DNA of 64,000 bases from positions 186,001-250,000 of the forward strand of contig JADKAA010000029.1 in assembly GCA_016715465.1 (NCBI GenBank). Direction: 5' to 3'. A program made the translations under genes and the position numbers. The notes below the pieces were generated by a model. That model was not told the DNA's origin and ran no database searches. It worked only from the letters and a program-made list of their open reading frames with translations. This DNA comes from Saprospiraceae bacterium. GTDB taxonomy: Bacteria > Bacteroidota > Bacteroidia > Chitinophagales > Saprospiraceae. How positions within the stretch are numbered: the stretch's first letter is position 1; every line of letters starts with the position of its first letter. This document shows, piece by piece, positions 7,944 to 16,869 of the stretch.

Positions 7944-8486
7944 TTAATAAGAATCAAAATATTTTTCAACATGTTTGGCCATTTCCTTTCTAGCCCTAAA
8001 AAGTTTAATCTTAATATTACTTTCACTATATCCTGTCGCTTCTATGATTTCCTTTACACTCATTTCATTGAGGTAAAACAGCGAAACCAAAAGGGCATCA
8101 TCTTCATCCAGGTGGGAAAGCAGCTTATTTAGGTTTTTTTGCATTTCCTCTTTTTCATAGTTTTCTTCGGCGCGCGACCCAGACGCAAATGAAGAAAGAA
8201 CTGATTCATCTGCGTCCAGCATTTGTTTCCTTTGATAATCAATGGCAGTGCGGTAAGCGATGGTAAACATCCAGGATTTGAAGGACGATCCTGTTTTAAA
8301 GTCCCCAATCTTAGCCATGATCTTCATACAAGCATCCTGACAGGCTTCTTCTGCAATCTGCTTCTGCTTTAAAACACGGTAACATATCGAATACAAATAT
8401 GAAGAATAACCCTGTACAAAGTTTTGTACAGCTTTACCTTCTTTCAACAGCAGGCCATTAATTAAGCTTTCCTCATGGAACACCAT
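7944..8486 (-). CDS. RNA polymerase sigma factor, sigma-70 family (ECF type)
   Basis: A 180-residue sigma factor with region 2 (about residues 22-95, including YSICYRVLKQKQIAEEACQD and SSFKSWMFTIAYRTAIDY) and region 4 (about 120-175, with the helix-turn-helix segment VKEIIEATGYSESNIKIKLF). There are no regions 1 or 3, as expected for ECF factors, which direct RNA polymerase to stress or envelope regulons. It is followed closely by a likely membrane-bound regulator. A lipoprotein gene on the same strand lies 96 bp upstream. Confidence 0.9.
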   Translation of the reverse strand: MVFHEESLINGLLLKEGKAVQNFVQGYSSYLYSICYRVLKQKQIAEEACQDACMKIMAKIGDFKTGSSFKSWMFTIAYRTAIDYQRKQMLDADESVLSSFASGSRAEENYEKEEMQKNLNKLLSHLDEDDALLVSLFYLNEMSVKEIIEATGYSESNIKIKLFRARKEMAKHVEKYFDSY

Positions 8487-8582
8487 AACTGTTTTACGCA
8501 GTGAAATATTAAAAGGTTACAAATATTATTCGCTTTGATGCTATAACACACAAAAGGTACAAAATCTCTGGCCAAGGGCACA

Positions 8583-9767
8583 TTATCTTGTCCAATCCGA
8601 TATTCTGGCATATCCTCCAACGAAGTCTCTGGCCTCAGGATATTTTGGTGCAATGACCACTTTTCCAGCTTTGTCCAGATACCCATAACCGGTTTCTGAT
8701 ATAAATCTAATCCTTGCTCCCCTGCAATCCCATATGATGGGTAAAAACGGAGGAACAACCACAATTCCATCGCTGTTGAGATAACCCCAGTTTTCATCCT
8801 GTGAAAAGCCGGCTATGCCCTCATGAAATATGAATGCCTGGTCAAATTTTATGGAGCTTACGGAAGCACCGGAGAAATCAATAAACCGACTGTTTTTCCC
8901 AATTTTTTCTATCCACTTTCCTTCACCACCATTAGAAATTATGCCTTTACCACGGTAGGAGACTTTGCCATCTTTTCCAAGGATAAAATACTCATTCTTC
9001 CTTTTGACAAAGGTGTGGCCGCCACAAAACTCTCCTGCACCATCAAAAGGCCCAATCAACTGGACCAATCCCTTTTCATCCAGAAAAAAATATTGATTTG
9101 ACTTTTTAACCTTTATCAAACCATCAGACACCGGGTAGATTCTTTGAAATTGGGGTTGCAACAGCCAATTACCCTTTGAGTCTATTACACCATAATTATC
9201 TCCAAGAGCTGCAATAAACCGGTCATCAGACAGCGGTTTTAAGTGGGTAAATTGCGCTGACGTTGAAATCTTACCCCTTTGATCCAGTAACCCATAAAAT
9301 TCGTTGCGTTTAAATATGGCAAAATTATTTACGAAGCTTGAACATTCATTTCCAGGACAATCAAATTCCTTTTCTCCGGTAGAATTGATGTAATAAAATC
9401 TTTTATCAAAATTTTGAACCAGCGCCTTTCCGCTATTAAAATCAAAGGCATTCAGATACTTAAACCCAATGATCACTTTGCCCATGGTATCGATGTAGCC
9501 CCATTTGCCTTTTAAGTTGGCAACAGCAAAGCCATTCTTAAAATCCCTTACATCATCATAGGCAGGTGGGATTAAAACGCGACCTGAAGTATCAATAAAC
9601 CCCCACAACAAATCAGGTGACACATAATCTTCCAACCATTGTTTTTCTGCCTCACCGCCATTCCCAGCTTTGGTATCTTTAATTAATTTATCTTCTTTAC
9701 ATCCAAAAATCGAAATTGTCAGGCCCAGCAATAAAAATAAGTTGATTTTGGAAATGATTTGAGCCAT
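8583..9767 (-). CDS. WG-repeat lipoprotein
   Basis: A 394-residue protein with a lipoprotein signal peptide (hydrophobic core followed by SIFGC, Cys at about residue 23). The rest is made of WG-type repeats, beta-hairpin units with the pattern WGYIDTMGKVII, W/YGYLD..G, roughly every 45 residues. At least seven units are visible (for example WGFIDTSGRVLIPP, YGVIDSKGNWLLQP, WGYLNSDGIVVVPP, YGYLDKAGKVVIAP). WG repeats probably form extended beta structures for protein or ligand contact; no enzyme motif is present. It is likely anchored in the outer or inner membrane and is divergent from the secreted protein at 9819. Confidence 0.85.
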   Translation of the reverse strand: MAQIISKINLFLLLGLTISIFGCKEDKLIKDTKAGNGGEAEKQWLEDYVSPDLLWGFIDTSGRVLIPPAYDDVRDFKNGFAVANLKGKWGYIDTMGKVIIGFKYLNAFDFNSGKALVQNFDKRFYYINSTGEKEFDCPGNECSSFVNNFAIFKRNEFYGLLDQRGKISTSAQFTHLKPLSDDRFIAALGDNYGVIDSKGNWLLQPQFQRIYPVSDGLIKVKKSNQYFFLDEKGLVQLIGPFDGAGEFCGGHTFVKRKNEYFILGKDGKVSYRGKGIISNGGEGKWIEKIGKNSRFIDFSGASVSSIKFDQAFIFHEGIAGFSQDENWGYLNSDGIVVVPPFLPIIWDCRGARIRFISETGYGYLDKAGKVVIAPKYPEARDFVGGYARISDWTR

Positions 9768-9818
9768 TATACGTTACTTTAGTAGGTAAATATTTTACAT
9801 TGCAATAATAAAGATTCT

Positions 9819-10358
9819 ATGCTCAACAAAACTCTTTTCTGGTTAATATTTTTAGTAGTCCTAAGTAATCTTTCAGCTCAAAGCGGATGGGTCTCCCATC
9901 AATCCGAGAAGGGTAATTTTTTAATTAAATTCCCGTCTGAACCCCAAATTCGGACTAAACAATTGAATACAACAATGGGCATGCTGCTTACTGAAAGTAT
10001 CAGCTATGCACCGGAAGTTAAAAGTGCCAACTTTCTATACTCCGTAAATGCAGTTTATTATCCAAAGCAAACTTTTAATCGGGATAGCCTTGAATTGATA
10101 AAGGTGATGTTCGATGAAACCCTTGCAGCACTTTCGGATAATCTTAATTGTAAAATAGTATATAGCCACGACATCAGTATAAAAGAGCCCTTCATCAGGG
10201 TATTTCGACTTGAAGATAAATTAAGCGGCCAGGCGGTAAAAGGCCAGTTGCATCTTGTAGAAGATATTCTGATAACCCTCACTGCATTCACTAAAGTAGA
10301 GTCCAGTCTTAATGATGACATTGATCATTTTATCTCTTCTTTCCAATGGGTTGAATAA
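9819..10358 (+). CDS. secreted protein of unknown function
   Basis: A 179-residue protein with a clear signal peptide (MLNKTLFWLIFLVVLSNLSAQ, cleavage likely after about residue 20) and a mature alpha/beta domain of about 155 residues. The pattern GNFLIKFPSEPQI near the start and a FISSFQWVE end resemble small periplasmic proteins in which a degraded form of the fold covers most of the length. I do not recognise a named family. No cysteines suited to lipidation or catalytic motifs are seen. It precedes the DUF3810 membrane protein by 8 bp, so the two are probably co-transcribed. Confidence 0.7.
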   Translation: MLNKTLFWLIFLVVLSNLSAQSGWVSHQSEKGNFLIKFPSEPQIRTKQLNTTMGMLLTESISYAPEVKSANFLYSVNAVYYPKQTFNRDSLELIKVMFDETLAALSDNLNCKIVYSHDISIKEPFIRVFRLEDKLSGQAVKGQLHLVEDILITLTAFTKVESSLNDDIDHFISSFQWVE

Positions 10359-10366
10359 GCTTTTGT

Positions 10367-11458
10367 ATGAAGAAAAAGTGGTTTATAATTTCAAGTTTAT
10401 TTCTCTTTACCTGGCTGGTCAATAACCTGATATCCGCAGAAACGATGGACGTCGTTTTTCGCCGGCAATTCTTTCAATATGTTCGCTTGCTGTATGAAAA
10501 GACGTTGTGGTTTCTGCCTTTTCCGTTTATATACCTGGTCATGATTACATCAATGTGCGTATTGTTTTTCGTCTTGAAGTTTATCTGTATGGAAAGAAAG
10601 AACAAGCCTGTCATTGAATTGCTCCAGCCTTTGGCTTTTTATATCGCAGTTTTGTATTTTCTTTTTTATGGACTCTGGGGTTTTAATTACAGGGCATTGG
10701 GACTTACCTCGAAGTTGGCATTGAAGGACGTAACATTGGATACAATGGACGTCATCCGGGAGCTGGGTTTTGTAAATGATCAACTTGAATTAATCAGGAA
10801 TGAAATATGGAAAGATACTTCTGCCATTCCATTTGTTAAACGACCGAATGACATTGCACATATAATCAGGGCATCGATGCAGGAGGTTATGTTTGATTGG
10901 GGACTTCAGTCAAATCGAAAATTTCACATCAGGGCATTGTATCCTAAAGGAAGCCTGTTGATGTTCTCTACTGCGGGCATTTATATTCCATATGCCCTTG
11001 AAGGCCATTATGATCCAGGCCTGTTTCATCTTCACTCAGGTTTCGTCATAGCCCATGAAATGGGACATGGTTATGGAATTACCAGTGAAGCAGAATGCAA
11101 TTTCATTGCCCTCCTTACTTGTTTAAACGCGGAAGATAAATACCTTCAGTATTCAGGTTTACTCACATACTGGAGATACCTAATGCACGATCTAAGAGAC
11201 AAAGCACCCTTTTCCTTTTACCGGCTTGCCTTTCATCGGCCTTTAGGCCTTAGAAATGACCTCAAGGCCCTTTATGCCGCGCTGGACCAATATCCGGAAG
11301 TTATGCCCGCAGTAAGGGATTTGATTTATGATAGCTATTTAAAAGCCAACGGCATTCCTGAAGGCCTGCAAAGTTACAACCGAATCCTTGAACTTATGCA
11401 ATCCTGGAAAAAGTCAGGATGGAATCAGGATATTAAAAAACGGTTATACCGTGAATAA
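10367..11458 (+). CDS. DUF3810 family membrane protein with a metallopeptidase-like HExxH
   Basis: A 363-residue protein with three N-terminal membrane helices (about residues 5-22, 50-72, 82-105) and a long C-terminal domain. That domain contains AHEMGHGYGI (HExxH, about residue 229) followed 8-10 residues later by an SEAECNF segment supplying a possible third ligand. This is the layout of the DUF3810 family, which looks like a gluzincin-type zinc peptidase fused to a membrane anchor. The substrate is unknown. It follows the secreted protein at 9819 closely and probably forms an operon with it. Confidence 0.8.
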   Translation: MKKKWFIISSLFLFTWLVNNLISAETMDVVFRRQFFQYVRLLYEKTLWFLPFPFIYLVMITSMCVLFFVLKFICMERKNKPVIELLQPLAFYIAVLYFLFYGLWGFNYRALGLTSKLALKDVTLDTMDVIRELGFVNDQLELIRNEIWKDTSAIPFVKRPNDIAHIIRASMQEVMFDWGLQSNRKFHIRALYPKGSLLMFSTAGIYIPYALEGHYDPGLFHLHSGFVIAHEMGHGYGITSEAECNFIALLTCLNAEDKYLQYSGLLTYWRYLMHDLRDKAPFSFYRLAFHRPLGLRNDLKALYAALDQYPEVMPAVRDLIYDSYLKANGIPEGLQSYNRILELMQSWKKSGWNQDIKKRLYRE

Positions 11459-11491
11459 ATTTTCATCATTCATTGTTCGTAACCCATGAAG

Positions 11492-12532
11492 TTAAATTTC
11501 TCTGGAAAAGTGAATCCTTAGCGTGTCTTCCAGTTTATCCATCATCGCCTCCGTTATATCTCTATGGAATACAAACCTGACTGCATGTTTTCCAAATGGC
11601 GCCGCTGTGATTTCATGTTGTTGTAGTTTTTGCAAAAATTCAGCGGACGTCATTTTCGAATCAAGGGTAAAAATGATAATGTTGGTTCTCACCGGTAAGA
11701 CAGACTCTACGTACAAACATTTAGTTAAAAGTTGGCCTATCCTCTTCGCACGGTTGTTATCCTCTTTCAATTGGGGTATATGATGATCCAGAGCATAAAT
11801 ACCTGCTGCAGCAAGAATCCCGGCTTGTCGCATTCCTCCTCCCATAACTTTCCTAACCCGTCGCGCATTTGTAATAAATGTTTTTTCACCAATAAGCACA
11901 CTTCCTACTGGTGTACCCAATCCTTTGGACAAACAAATGGATATACTGTCAAACAATGAGCCTACTTCCATTGTGCTTTCATGGGTCTCCACAAGGACAT
12001 TAAAAAGTCTTGCGCCATCAAGATGAAGTTTGAGGCCGTTTTTGGATGCAACTTCCGTTATGGGTTTGATTTCTTCCAGGGTATAATAGTTACCTCCTCC
12101 TTTGTTAGTCGAATTTTCAAGTACCACCAATTTACTTCGAGGAAGCCAGTCGGCAATGGGTTTTATGGCTTCTTCAATCTGCACAGCATCAATCTTTCCA
12201 TATAAGCCGGGGAGCGGAGATACGGAGATGCCGCTGTGGAAGGCGTAACCACCTACTTCATATTGATAGATGTGAGAGTAATGATCACAGATGACTTCAT
12301 CCAATGGCTGGGTATGAACTTTTATGGCAATTTGATTAGACATGGTGCCGGACGGACAAAACAATGCAGCCTCCTTTCCAAACATTGCGGCCATTTTATC
12401 CTGAAGTGCATTTACGGTGGGATCCTCGCCAAATACATCATCACCTACTTCTGCCTCCATCATAAAGGCTAACATCTCTGAAGTAGGTTTGGTAACGGTA
12501 TCACTGATCAGATTGACCCTGAGTTCATTCAT
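11492..12532 (-). CDS. ltaE: low-specificity L-threonine aldolase (PLP)
   Basis: A 346-residue fold-type I PLP enzyme of the beta-eliminating lyase/threonine aldolase family, which cleaves L-threonine or allo-threonine to glycine and acetaldehyde. Diagnostic segments are the N-terminal LISDTVTKPTSEML and VGDDVFGEDPTV, the LHLDGARLFN segment that holds the pyridine nitrogen, and the Schiff-base lysine in CLSKGLGTPVGSVL. The length is typical. It is a single gene, convergent with DUF3810. With tdh-kbl at 24.7-26.9 kb it gives the cell two routes from threonine to glycine. Confidence 0.92.
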   Translation of the reverse strand: MNELRVNLISDTVTKPTSEMLAFMMEAEVGDDVFGEDPTVNALQDKMAAMFGKEAALFCPSGTMSNQIAIKVHTQPLDEVICDHYSHIYQYEVGGYAFHSGISVSPLPGLYGKIDAVQIEEAIKPIADWLPRSKLVVLENSTNKGGGNYYTLEEIKPITEVASKNGLKLHLDGARLFNVLVETHESTMEVGSLFDSISICLSKGLGTPVGSVLIGEKTFITNARRVRKVMGGGMRQAGILAAAGIYALDHHIPQLKEDNNRAKRIGQLLTKCLYVESVLPVRTNIIIFTLDSKMTSAEFLQKLQQHEITAAPFGKHAVRFVFHRDITEAMMDKLEDTLRIHFSREI

Positions 12533-12603
12533 GTTATAACTTTAGGTCTGCAAATTTAAATAAATATCGCCATTAAAAGCGTTGGAAGAACCGGTCAATT
12601 TAA

Positions 12604-13383
12604 TCAAAACCTGAGGGTCCTGCCATAATAATCTGTGATCGCTGCCTGAATAGATGCATCGCCTGCAAATGCGCTTTCAAATTCAGTTTTAAATGCTTGC
12701 CAGTCTTTCAACTTGAAATAGAACATATACTTATATGTAAAGTGGGATTGCTGATTCTGTTGCTTTACCAAAGTGACCTTTGCATTGTCCCCAACCTCAA
12801 AAAGACCATAATTGCCTTGCGGGAAAGAAAATTCCTGCACCTCATGGGTTTGCAGGATGCTTTTCATCTTTGCGAGGTCATTTATATGGTTTGCTTCGAC
12901 GATGCCCCAGCACGTTCCTGGTTGAATACGTTTAATACAAGTATTGGGAATGACCAAACCATTGTGTTCATTCATGGTAAGGCAATAACCATCTGCAGTG
13001 ACTTTAATTCTTCCCGTACTTTTGAGCGAGTTTTTAATATCAATGACTATGCCTATTTCCGACTCAGGTATTGCTAATGATTTGAATGTCATAGGTTTGT
13101 GTGTTCCTTGTGCACATAGGCCTGTAACTTCAACCCCTATAATATCCAACTGAAAGCGTGATTGGTTCGCTTTGCTTACTACTTTTAATTCTGCATTTTT
13201 ACATGAGACTGAATCGACGGTGGAAATAATAAATTCGGCAAATGGACCAGTAGGACCAACGACTTGTGACAAATGTACTTCCAACTCTGCAACCACATTA
13301 ATTACGTTTTCCTGAGGTAAATCTTTGGTACATGCCACAAACAAAATACCGATCAAACTAAATTTCAGCAAGTTTTTGTGCAT
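12604..13383 (-). CDS. lipoprotein of unknown function
   Basis: A 259-residue protein with a lipoprotein signal peptide (FSLIGILFVACTK, Cys at about residue 18). The mature part contains several cysteines (SVSCKNAEL, GLCAQGT, GYCLTMN, NTCIKR, GTCWGI) that may form disulfides, and a C-terminal region of about 90 residues with mixed beta pattern. No catalytic motif or named family is recognised. It lies 71 bp after ltaE reads away, on the same strand and 63 bp downstream of msrB. Confidence 0.65.
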   Translation of the reverse strand: MHKNLLKFSLIGILFVACTKDLPQENVINVVAELEVHLSQVVGPTGPFAEFIISTVDSVSCKNAELKVVSKANQSRFQLDIIGVEVTGLCAQGTHKPMTFKSLAIPESEIGIVIDIKNSLKSTGRIKVTADGYCLTMNEHNGLVIPNTCIKRIQPGTCWGIVEANHINDLAKMKSILQTHEVQEFSFPQGNYGLFEVGDNAKVTLVKQQNQQSHFTYKYMFYFKLKDWQAFKTEFESAFAGDASIQAAITDYYGRTLRF

Positions 13384-13446
13384 CTTTTACAGGACTTAAG
13401 CCATATGTTTAAACGAGTCACAAAGCAAAATTGCTGTCATGGGTTC

Positions 13447-13998
13447 TTAGTTATCACTTTTTACAAAATTTAGCGATACAGAGTTTAAACAATACCGTAG
13501 ACCTGTGGGAGGGGGGCCGTCATCAAAAACATGACCTAAATGGCCTCCGCACCTGGCACACATTACTTCTGTTCTTGGATATCCAATTTTATGGTCGGTT
13601 TCTTTTTTTATCATCAATTCATCGTCAGGCCTGAAAAAACTTGGCCAACCAGTACCAGAATCATATTTGGCGCTGCTTAGAAACAGGACCTGACCGCAAG
13701 CTGCACATGTATAGAGCCCTTCTTGCTTATTGTCCCATAAATCACCGGAAAATGCACGTTCAGTACCTTTATTCCGGATTACATAAAATTCCTCTGCACT
13801 AAGTGTTTTTTTCCATTCTTCCTCTGTTTTCGTTACCAACTCAATATTGTCTCCTCTTTTATTGACAATGAAATCTTTTGAAGCAGGAACTGTTTCTATT
13901 CTGGGCGTTATGGAGGTTTCTTTATTTTGCCTGGGACTTTTGCAACTTATGTGACAAAAGCAAATCATGGTGATCAAAATAAGTATCGGATATTTCAT
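13447..13998 (-). CDS. msrB: peptide-methionine (R)-S-oxide reductase, exported lipoprotein form
   Basis: A 183-residue MsrB, which reduces methionine-R-sulfoxide in proteins. It starts with a lipoprotein signal (MICFCHISCKS, Cys about residue 19), so it acts in the envelope. The domain has both zinc CxxC pairs (CAACGQ and CARCGGHLGH), the TGWPSF substrate pocket, and the catalytic RYCLNSVSL cysteine near the C-terminus. It probably repairs oxidised envelope proteins using a membrane thiol partner not seen here. It is convergent with nothing and divergent from the sterol-desaturase-like gene. Confidence 0.95.
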   Translation of the reverse strand: MKYPILILITMICFCHISCKSPRQNKETSITPRIETVPASKDFIVNKRGDNIELVTKTEEEWKKTLSAEEFYVIRNKGTERAFSGDLWDNKQEGLYTCAACGQVLFLSSAKYDSGTGWPSFFRPDDELMIKKETDHKIGYPRTEVMCARCGGHLGHVFDDGPPPTGLRYCLNSVSLNFVKSDN

Positions 13999-14109
13999 CT
14001 TATTTGTTTTATAGGTAAAAATACTTAAATTAAAACGGTGCAGCCGGGTTGACTGTTTAAATTAATTATACAATTCTTTACATTAGCGACCTCTAATGTT
14101 ACTTTAATG

Positions 14110-14117
14110 TATATTTG
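14110..14117 (+). promoter_or_regulatory. candidate -7 box (TATATTTG) for the sterol desaturase gene
   Basis: An exact TAnnTTTG match lies 19 bp before the preferred ATG at 14137. This spacing favours that ATG over the TTG at 14128. No convincing -33 element is seen. Confidence 0.35.
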
Positions 14118-14136
14118 TTGTGATTAATTGCAGGTC

Positions 14137-15381
14137 ATGACAGAATATGCTAACGTACTAAGTATTACCATTCCCATCTTTCTTTTCTTAATGTTTTTGG
14201 AATGGATGTGGAGTATTTTCCGCGGCAAAAAAGTGATGTTTGCATTTGATACCATTTCCAGTGTCAGTTCCGGAATCAGCAATGTAATCAAGGACATTCT
14301 CGGCCTTGCGGTTATCATTGTCAGCTACAGATGGATGTTCGATAACCTGGCTCTTGGAAGTTTCAAATCAACCGGTTTGCTTTATTTTATTGCTTTTGTA
14401 GTGCTTGATTTTGCCGGTTACTGGTCCCACAGATTTGAGCATACCATCAACATTTTCTGGAACAGGCATATTATTCACCACAGTAGTGAAGAATTTAACC
14501 TGGCTTGTGCATTGAGGCAAAATATTTCTGTGTTTTTTGCATTGTTTACTTTTTTACTTTTACCTGCCGCCATTTTAGGTGTGCCACCGGAAATTATAGG
14601 AATTGTAGCCCCACTTCACCTATTTGCTCAATTTTGGTACCACACCCGGCTAATTGACAAAATGGGCTTTTTGGAAAAGATTATAGTCACCCCTTCACAT
14701 CACAGGGTGCATCATGCCATAAATGATATTTATCTGGATAAAAATTACGGCCAGATTTTTATCATATGGGACAAGATGTTTGGCACTTTTCAGGAAGAGC
14801 TGGATAATGTGAAACCTGTTTATGGCGTCAAACGACCAGTGAGAACATGGAATCCGGTACTGATTAACTTTCAACATCTATGGCTAATGGTAAAGGATGC
14901 ATGGTATGCAAAGCATTGGGTGGACAAGGCGCGCATTTGGTTTATGCCTACTGGATGGCGTCCTGAGGATGTTTCGAAGAAAATGCCCTTATACACCGTA
15001 GATGATCCGTATAATCTCGAAAAATACAATACCGGCTTATCTGCTTTATCGGTTTCCTGGTCTTGGGTTCAACTGGCGGCTACGCTGGGATTTTTATTGC
15101 ATTTTATGGGTGGGGTGGGCACATATGCCGTCGATGAATTGTTGGTTTATGGTGTTTTTTTAATTACGGGTATTTACGGCTATACATCATTTATGGACGG
15201 GAACAGGCAATTTTTGATTACCGGAATATTGCAGGCTTCATTGGTTGCACACAGGATGTCACTTTTTGATACATGGTTTGGTTTGCCACATTCCCTTATG
15301 CTTGGCTTCATAGGGACCACAATGATAATTTTTTCTTTCTTGTGGTATAGAGAAAAAGAGACTAAAAAAGTGTCAGTGTAA
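14137..15381 (+). CDS. sterol desaturase / fatty acid hydroxylase family protein
   Basis: A 414-residue membrane di-iron oxygenase of the fatty-acid-hydroxylase superfamily. The three histidine clusters are present: HRFEH (about residue 98), HIIHHSS (about 110) and HRVHH (about 188). They bind the two irons used to hydroxylate or desaturate a lipid chain with oxygen. Several hydrophobic helices flank them, and the C-terminal third adds more membrane spans. The substrate is not evident; lipids, alkylglycerols and carotenoids are all possible for this superfamily. The ATG at 14137 is preferred to an in-frame TTG at 14128. Its last 9 bp overlap the convergent DUF5683 gene. Confidence 0.85.
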   Translation: MTEYANVLSITIPIFLFLMFLEWMWSIFRGKKVMFAFDTISSVSSGISNVIKDILGLAVIIVSYRWMFDNLALGSFKSTGLLYFIAFVVLDFAGYWSHRFEHTINIFWNRHIIHHSSEEFNLACALRQNISVFFALFTFLLLPAAILGVPPEIIGIVAPLHLFAQFWYHTRLIDKMGFLEKIIVTPSHHRVHHAINDIYLDKNYGQIFIIWDKMFGTFQEELDNVKPVYGVKRPVRTWNPVLINFQHLWLMVKDAWYAKHWVDKARIWFMPTGWRPEDVSKKMPLYTVDDPYNLEKYNTGLSALSVSWSWVQLAATLGFLLHFMGGVGTYAVDELLVYGVFLITGIYGYTSFMDGNRQFLITGILQASLVAHRMSLFDTWFGLPHSLMLGFIGTTMIIFSFLWYREKETKKVSV

Positions 15382-15956
15382 GGGAAAAGCTATCGAAGCG
15401 ATCTGTATATAGGGCTGTGTAGGTTTATAGTAAAACGTACTGAGATCATCACTGATGTCAAAATCCAACAAATGCCTGTCCACATAGGCATCAAATACGG
15501 TTACCAGGTGACCCACAATCAGATACACTAAAGCATACTCTTTGTTGGTTCTGGCTTGTGACCTGAAATTTCTTGCACTGGCTTCCGGCACTTCAGGATC
15601 AGGAATTGGAGTGGGCAAATTGTAGTTATTTACAATTTGATCGTATTTATTGAAATTTCTATTTTGCTGAATGAGGTTCCAGGTAAAATACCCATCTACA
15701 CCCAGGGCCAATGGAACTTTCCACCATTTGCGATTATACACCTGACCTCCTGCAGGTATAAGCAGTGAATACAGTGCCGCTTTTCCAGGATTACCCCGAA
15801 AAATGGTTTTGAAGGTATTGCGCTTGGGAATATTTTCAGAAACAGTGTCTATTGAATTCGCCACATTGGTCACAGGCCCCAATTCCTGGGTATACAAATC
15901 CTGTCCAGCCAAAATCAACCAGAAAATAACCAGACTTTTTTTATATTGTCCTGCAA
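15373..15956 (-). pseudogene. DUF5683 domain protein, N-terminus probably frameshifted
   Basis: The main frame gives about 180 residues with a membrane-associated domain (YSLLIPAGGQVYNRKWWKVP, then YLIVGHLVTVFDAYVD), matching the DUF5683 family of Bacteroidota envelope proteins. No ATG exists between the parB stop and the conserved part. The frame runs upstream into a signal-peptide-like stretch (KKSLVIFWLILAGQ) that lacks a start. Adding one base to the seven-base T run at 15936-15942 connects it to a TTG at 15956, giving MQDNIKKSLVIFWL and 194 residues in total. I therefore read it as a frameshifted exported protein. If the sequence is correct as given, a TTG at 15918 is the only usable start and would drop the signal peptide. 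It follows parB. Confidence 0.65.
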
Positions 15957-15960
15957 AATA

Positions 15961-16869
15961 TCAATTGTCATCAATTTCCCGGAGCAAGTCATAAATGTTG
16001 TTAAATTCCTTGTCATTGTTGAAATTGATAACGATTTTCCCCTGCCCTTTGTCATTTCTCATTATTTCTACCCTTGTGCCAAGGAGAGATGATATCTCCC
16101 TTTTAAGTCTTTCCAGTTCCGAGGATGACCCCGAATCTTTAGTCGCGGGTTTTGATTTTTTAGTTTGACCTACTGCAAACTCCTTGGCATATGCTTCCAT
16201 TTGTCTGACAGACATCTCTTCAGATACCGCTTTTTTAAACAAAAAGAGCTGCTTTTCAATATCCTGAATGCCGGCGAGTACCCTGGCATGTGCCATGGAA
16301 ATACCCCCAGATTTGATTGCGGACTGAATTTCTGGAGGCAACTTGAGCAAACGGAGGTAATTTGTAACTGTACTTCTGTTTTTACCAACCCTTTCTGAAA
16401 GGGTTTCATGGGTCAACGCGCATTCATCAATCAGTCGCTGATAGGAAATAGCGACCTCCACAGCGTTGAGATCGGTTCTCTGTATATTTTCAATCAGCGC
16501 CATTTCCAGCATTTCCTGATCATTGGCAACCCTGATATACGCAGGAACCTGATTTAATCCCGCCATTTTAGATGCCCGTAATCTTCTTTCACCTGATATC
16601 AATTGATATTGGTCTCCCCCAAGGCTTCGGACAGTGATGGGTTGGATCAGGCCATGTACCTTGATGGATTTGGCAAGCTCCATGAGTTCCTCCGTATCAA
16701 ACTCAACCCTGGGTTGATAAGGATTTACCTCAATGGCATCCACCCTGATCATGGCAATACTATTGGTTAACTCTTTTACAAGTTGCGTCTTATCTTCGGG
16801 GTTTGTGGTTTGTTCTATGTTGGATAACAGAGCCCTAAGGCCTTTTCCCAATTCCTTTTTTTTACTCAT
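15961..16869 (-). CDS. parB: ParB/Spo0J family chromosome partitioning protein
   Basis: A 302-residue ParB, which binds parS sites near the origin, slides as a CTP-dependent clamp and helps load SMC. The CTPase/N-terminal domain carries the GERRLRAS motif (about residue 95) and NPYQPR. The central helix-turn-helix (about 140-185) includes KNRSTVTNYLRLLKLPPEIQ. The C-terminal end matches ParB dimerisation domains. Its ATG overlaps the end of parA by 8 bp. I saw no perfect parS palindrome nearby, but did not search exhaustively. Confidence 0.95.
   Translation of the reverse strand: MSKKKELGKGLRALLSNIEQTTNPEDKTQLVKELTNSIAMIRVDAIEVNPYQPRVEFDTEELMELAKSIKVHGLIQPITVRSLGGDQYQLISGERRLRASKMAGLNQVPAYIRVANDQEMLEMALIENIQRTDLNAVEVAISYQRLIDECALTHETLSERVGKNRSTVTNYLRLLKLPPEIQSAIKSGGISMAHARVLAGIQDIEKQLFLFKKAVSEEMSVRQMEAYAKEFAVGQTKKSKPATKDSGSSSELERLKREISSLLGTRVEIMRNDKGQGKIVINFNNDKEFNNIYDLLREIDDN

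Noticed and set aside
12697..13077. A 126-codon plus-strand frame inside the lipoprotein gene at 12604-13383.
   Set aside because: It is antisense to a gene with a clear lipoprotein signal and lacks its own start signals.
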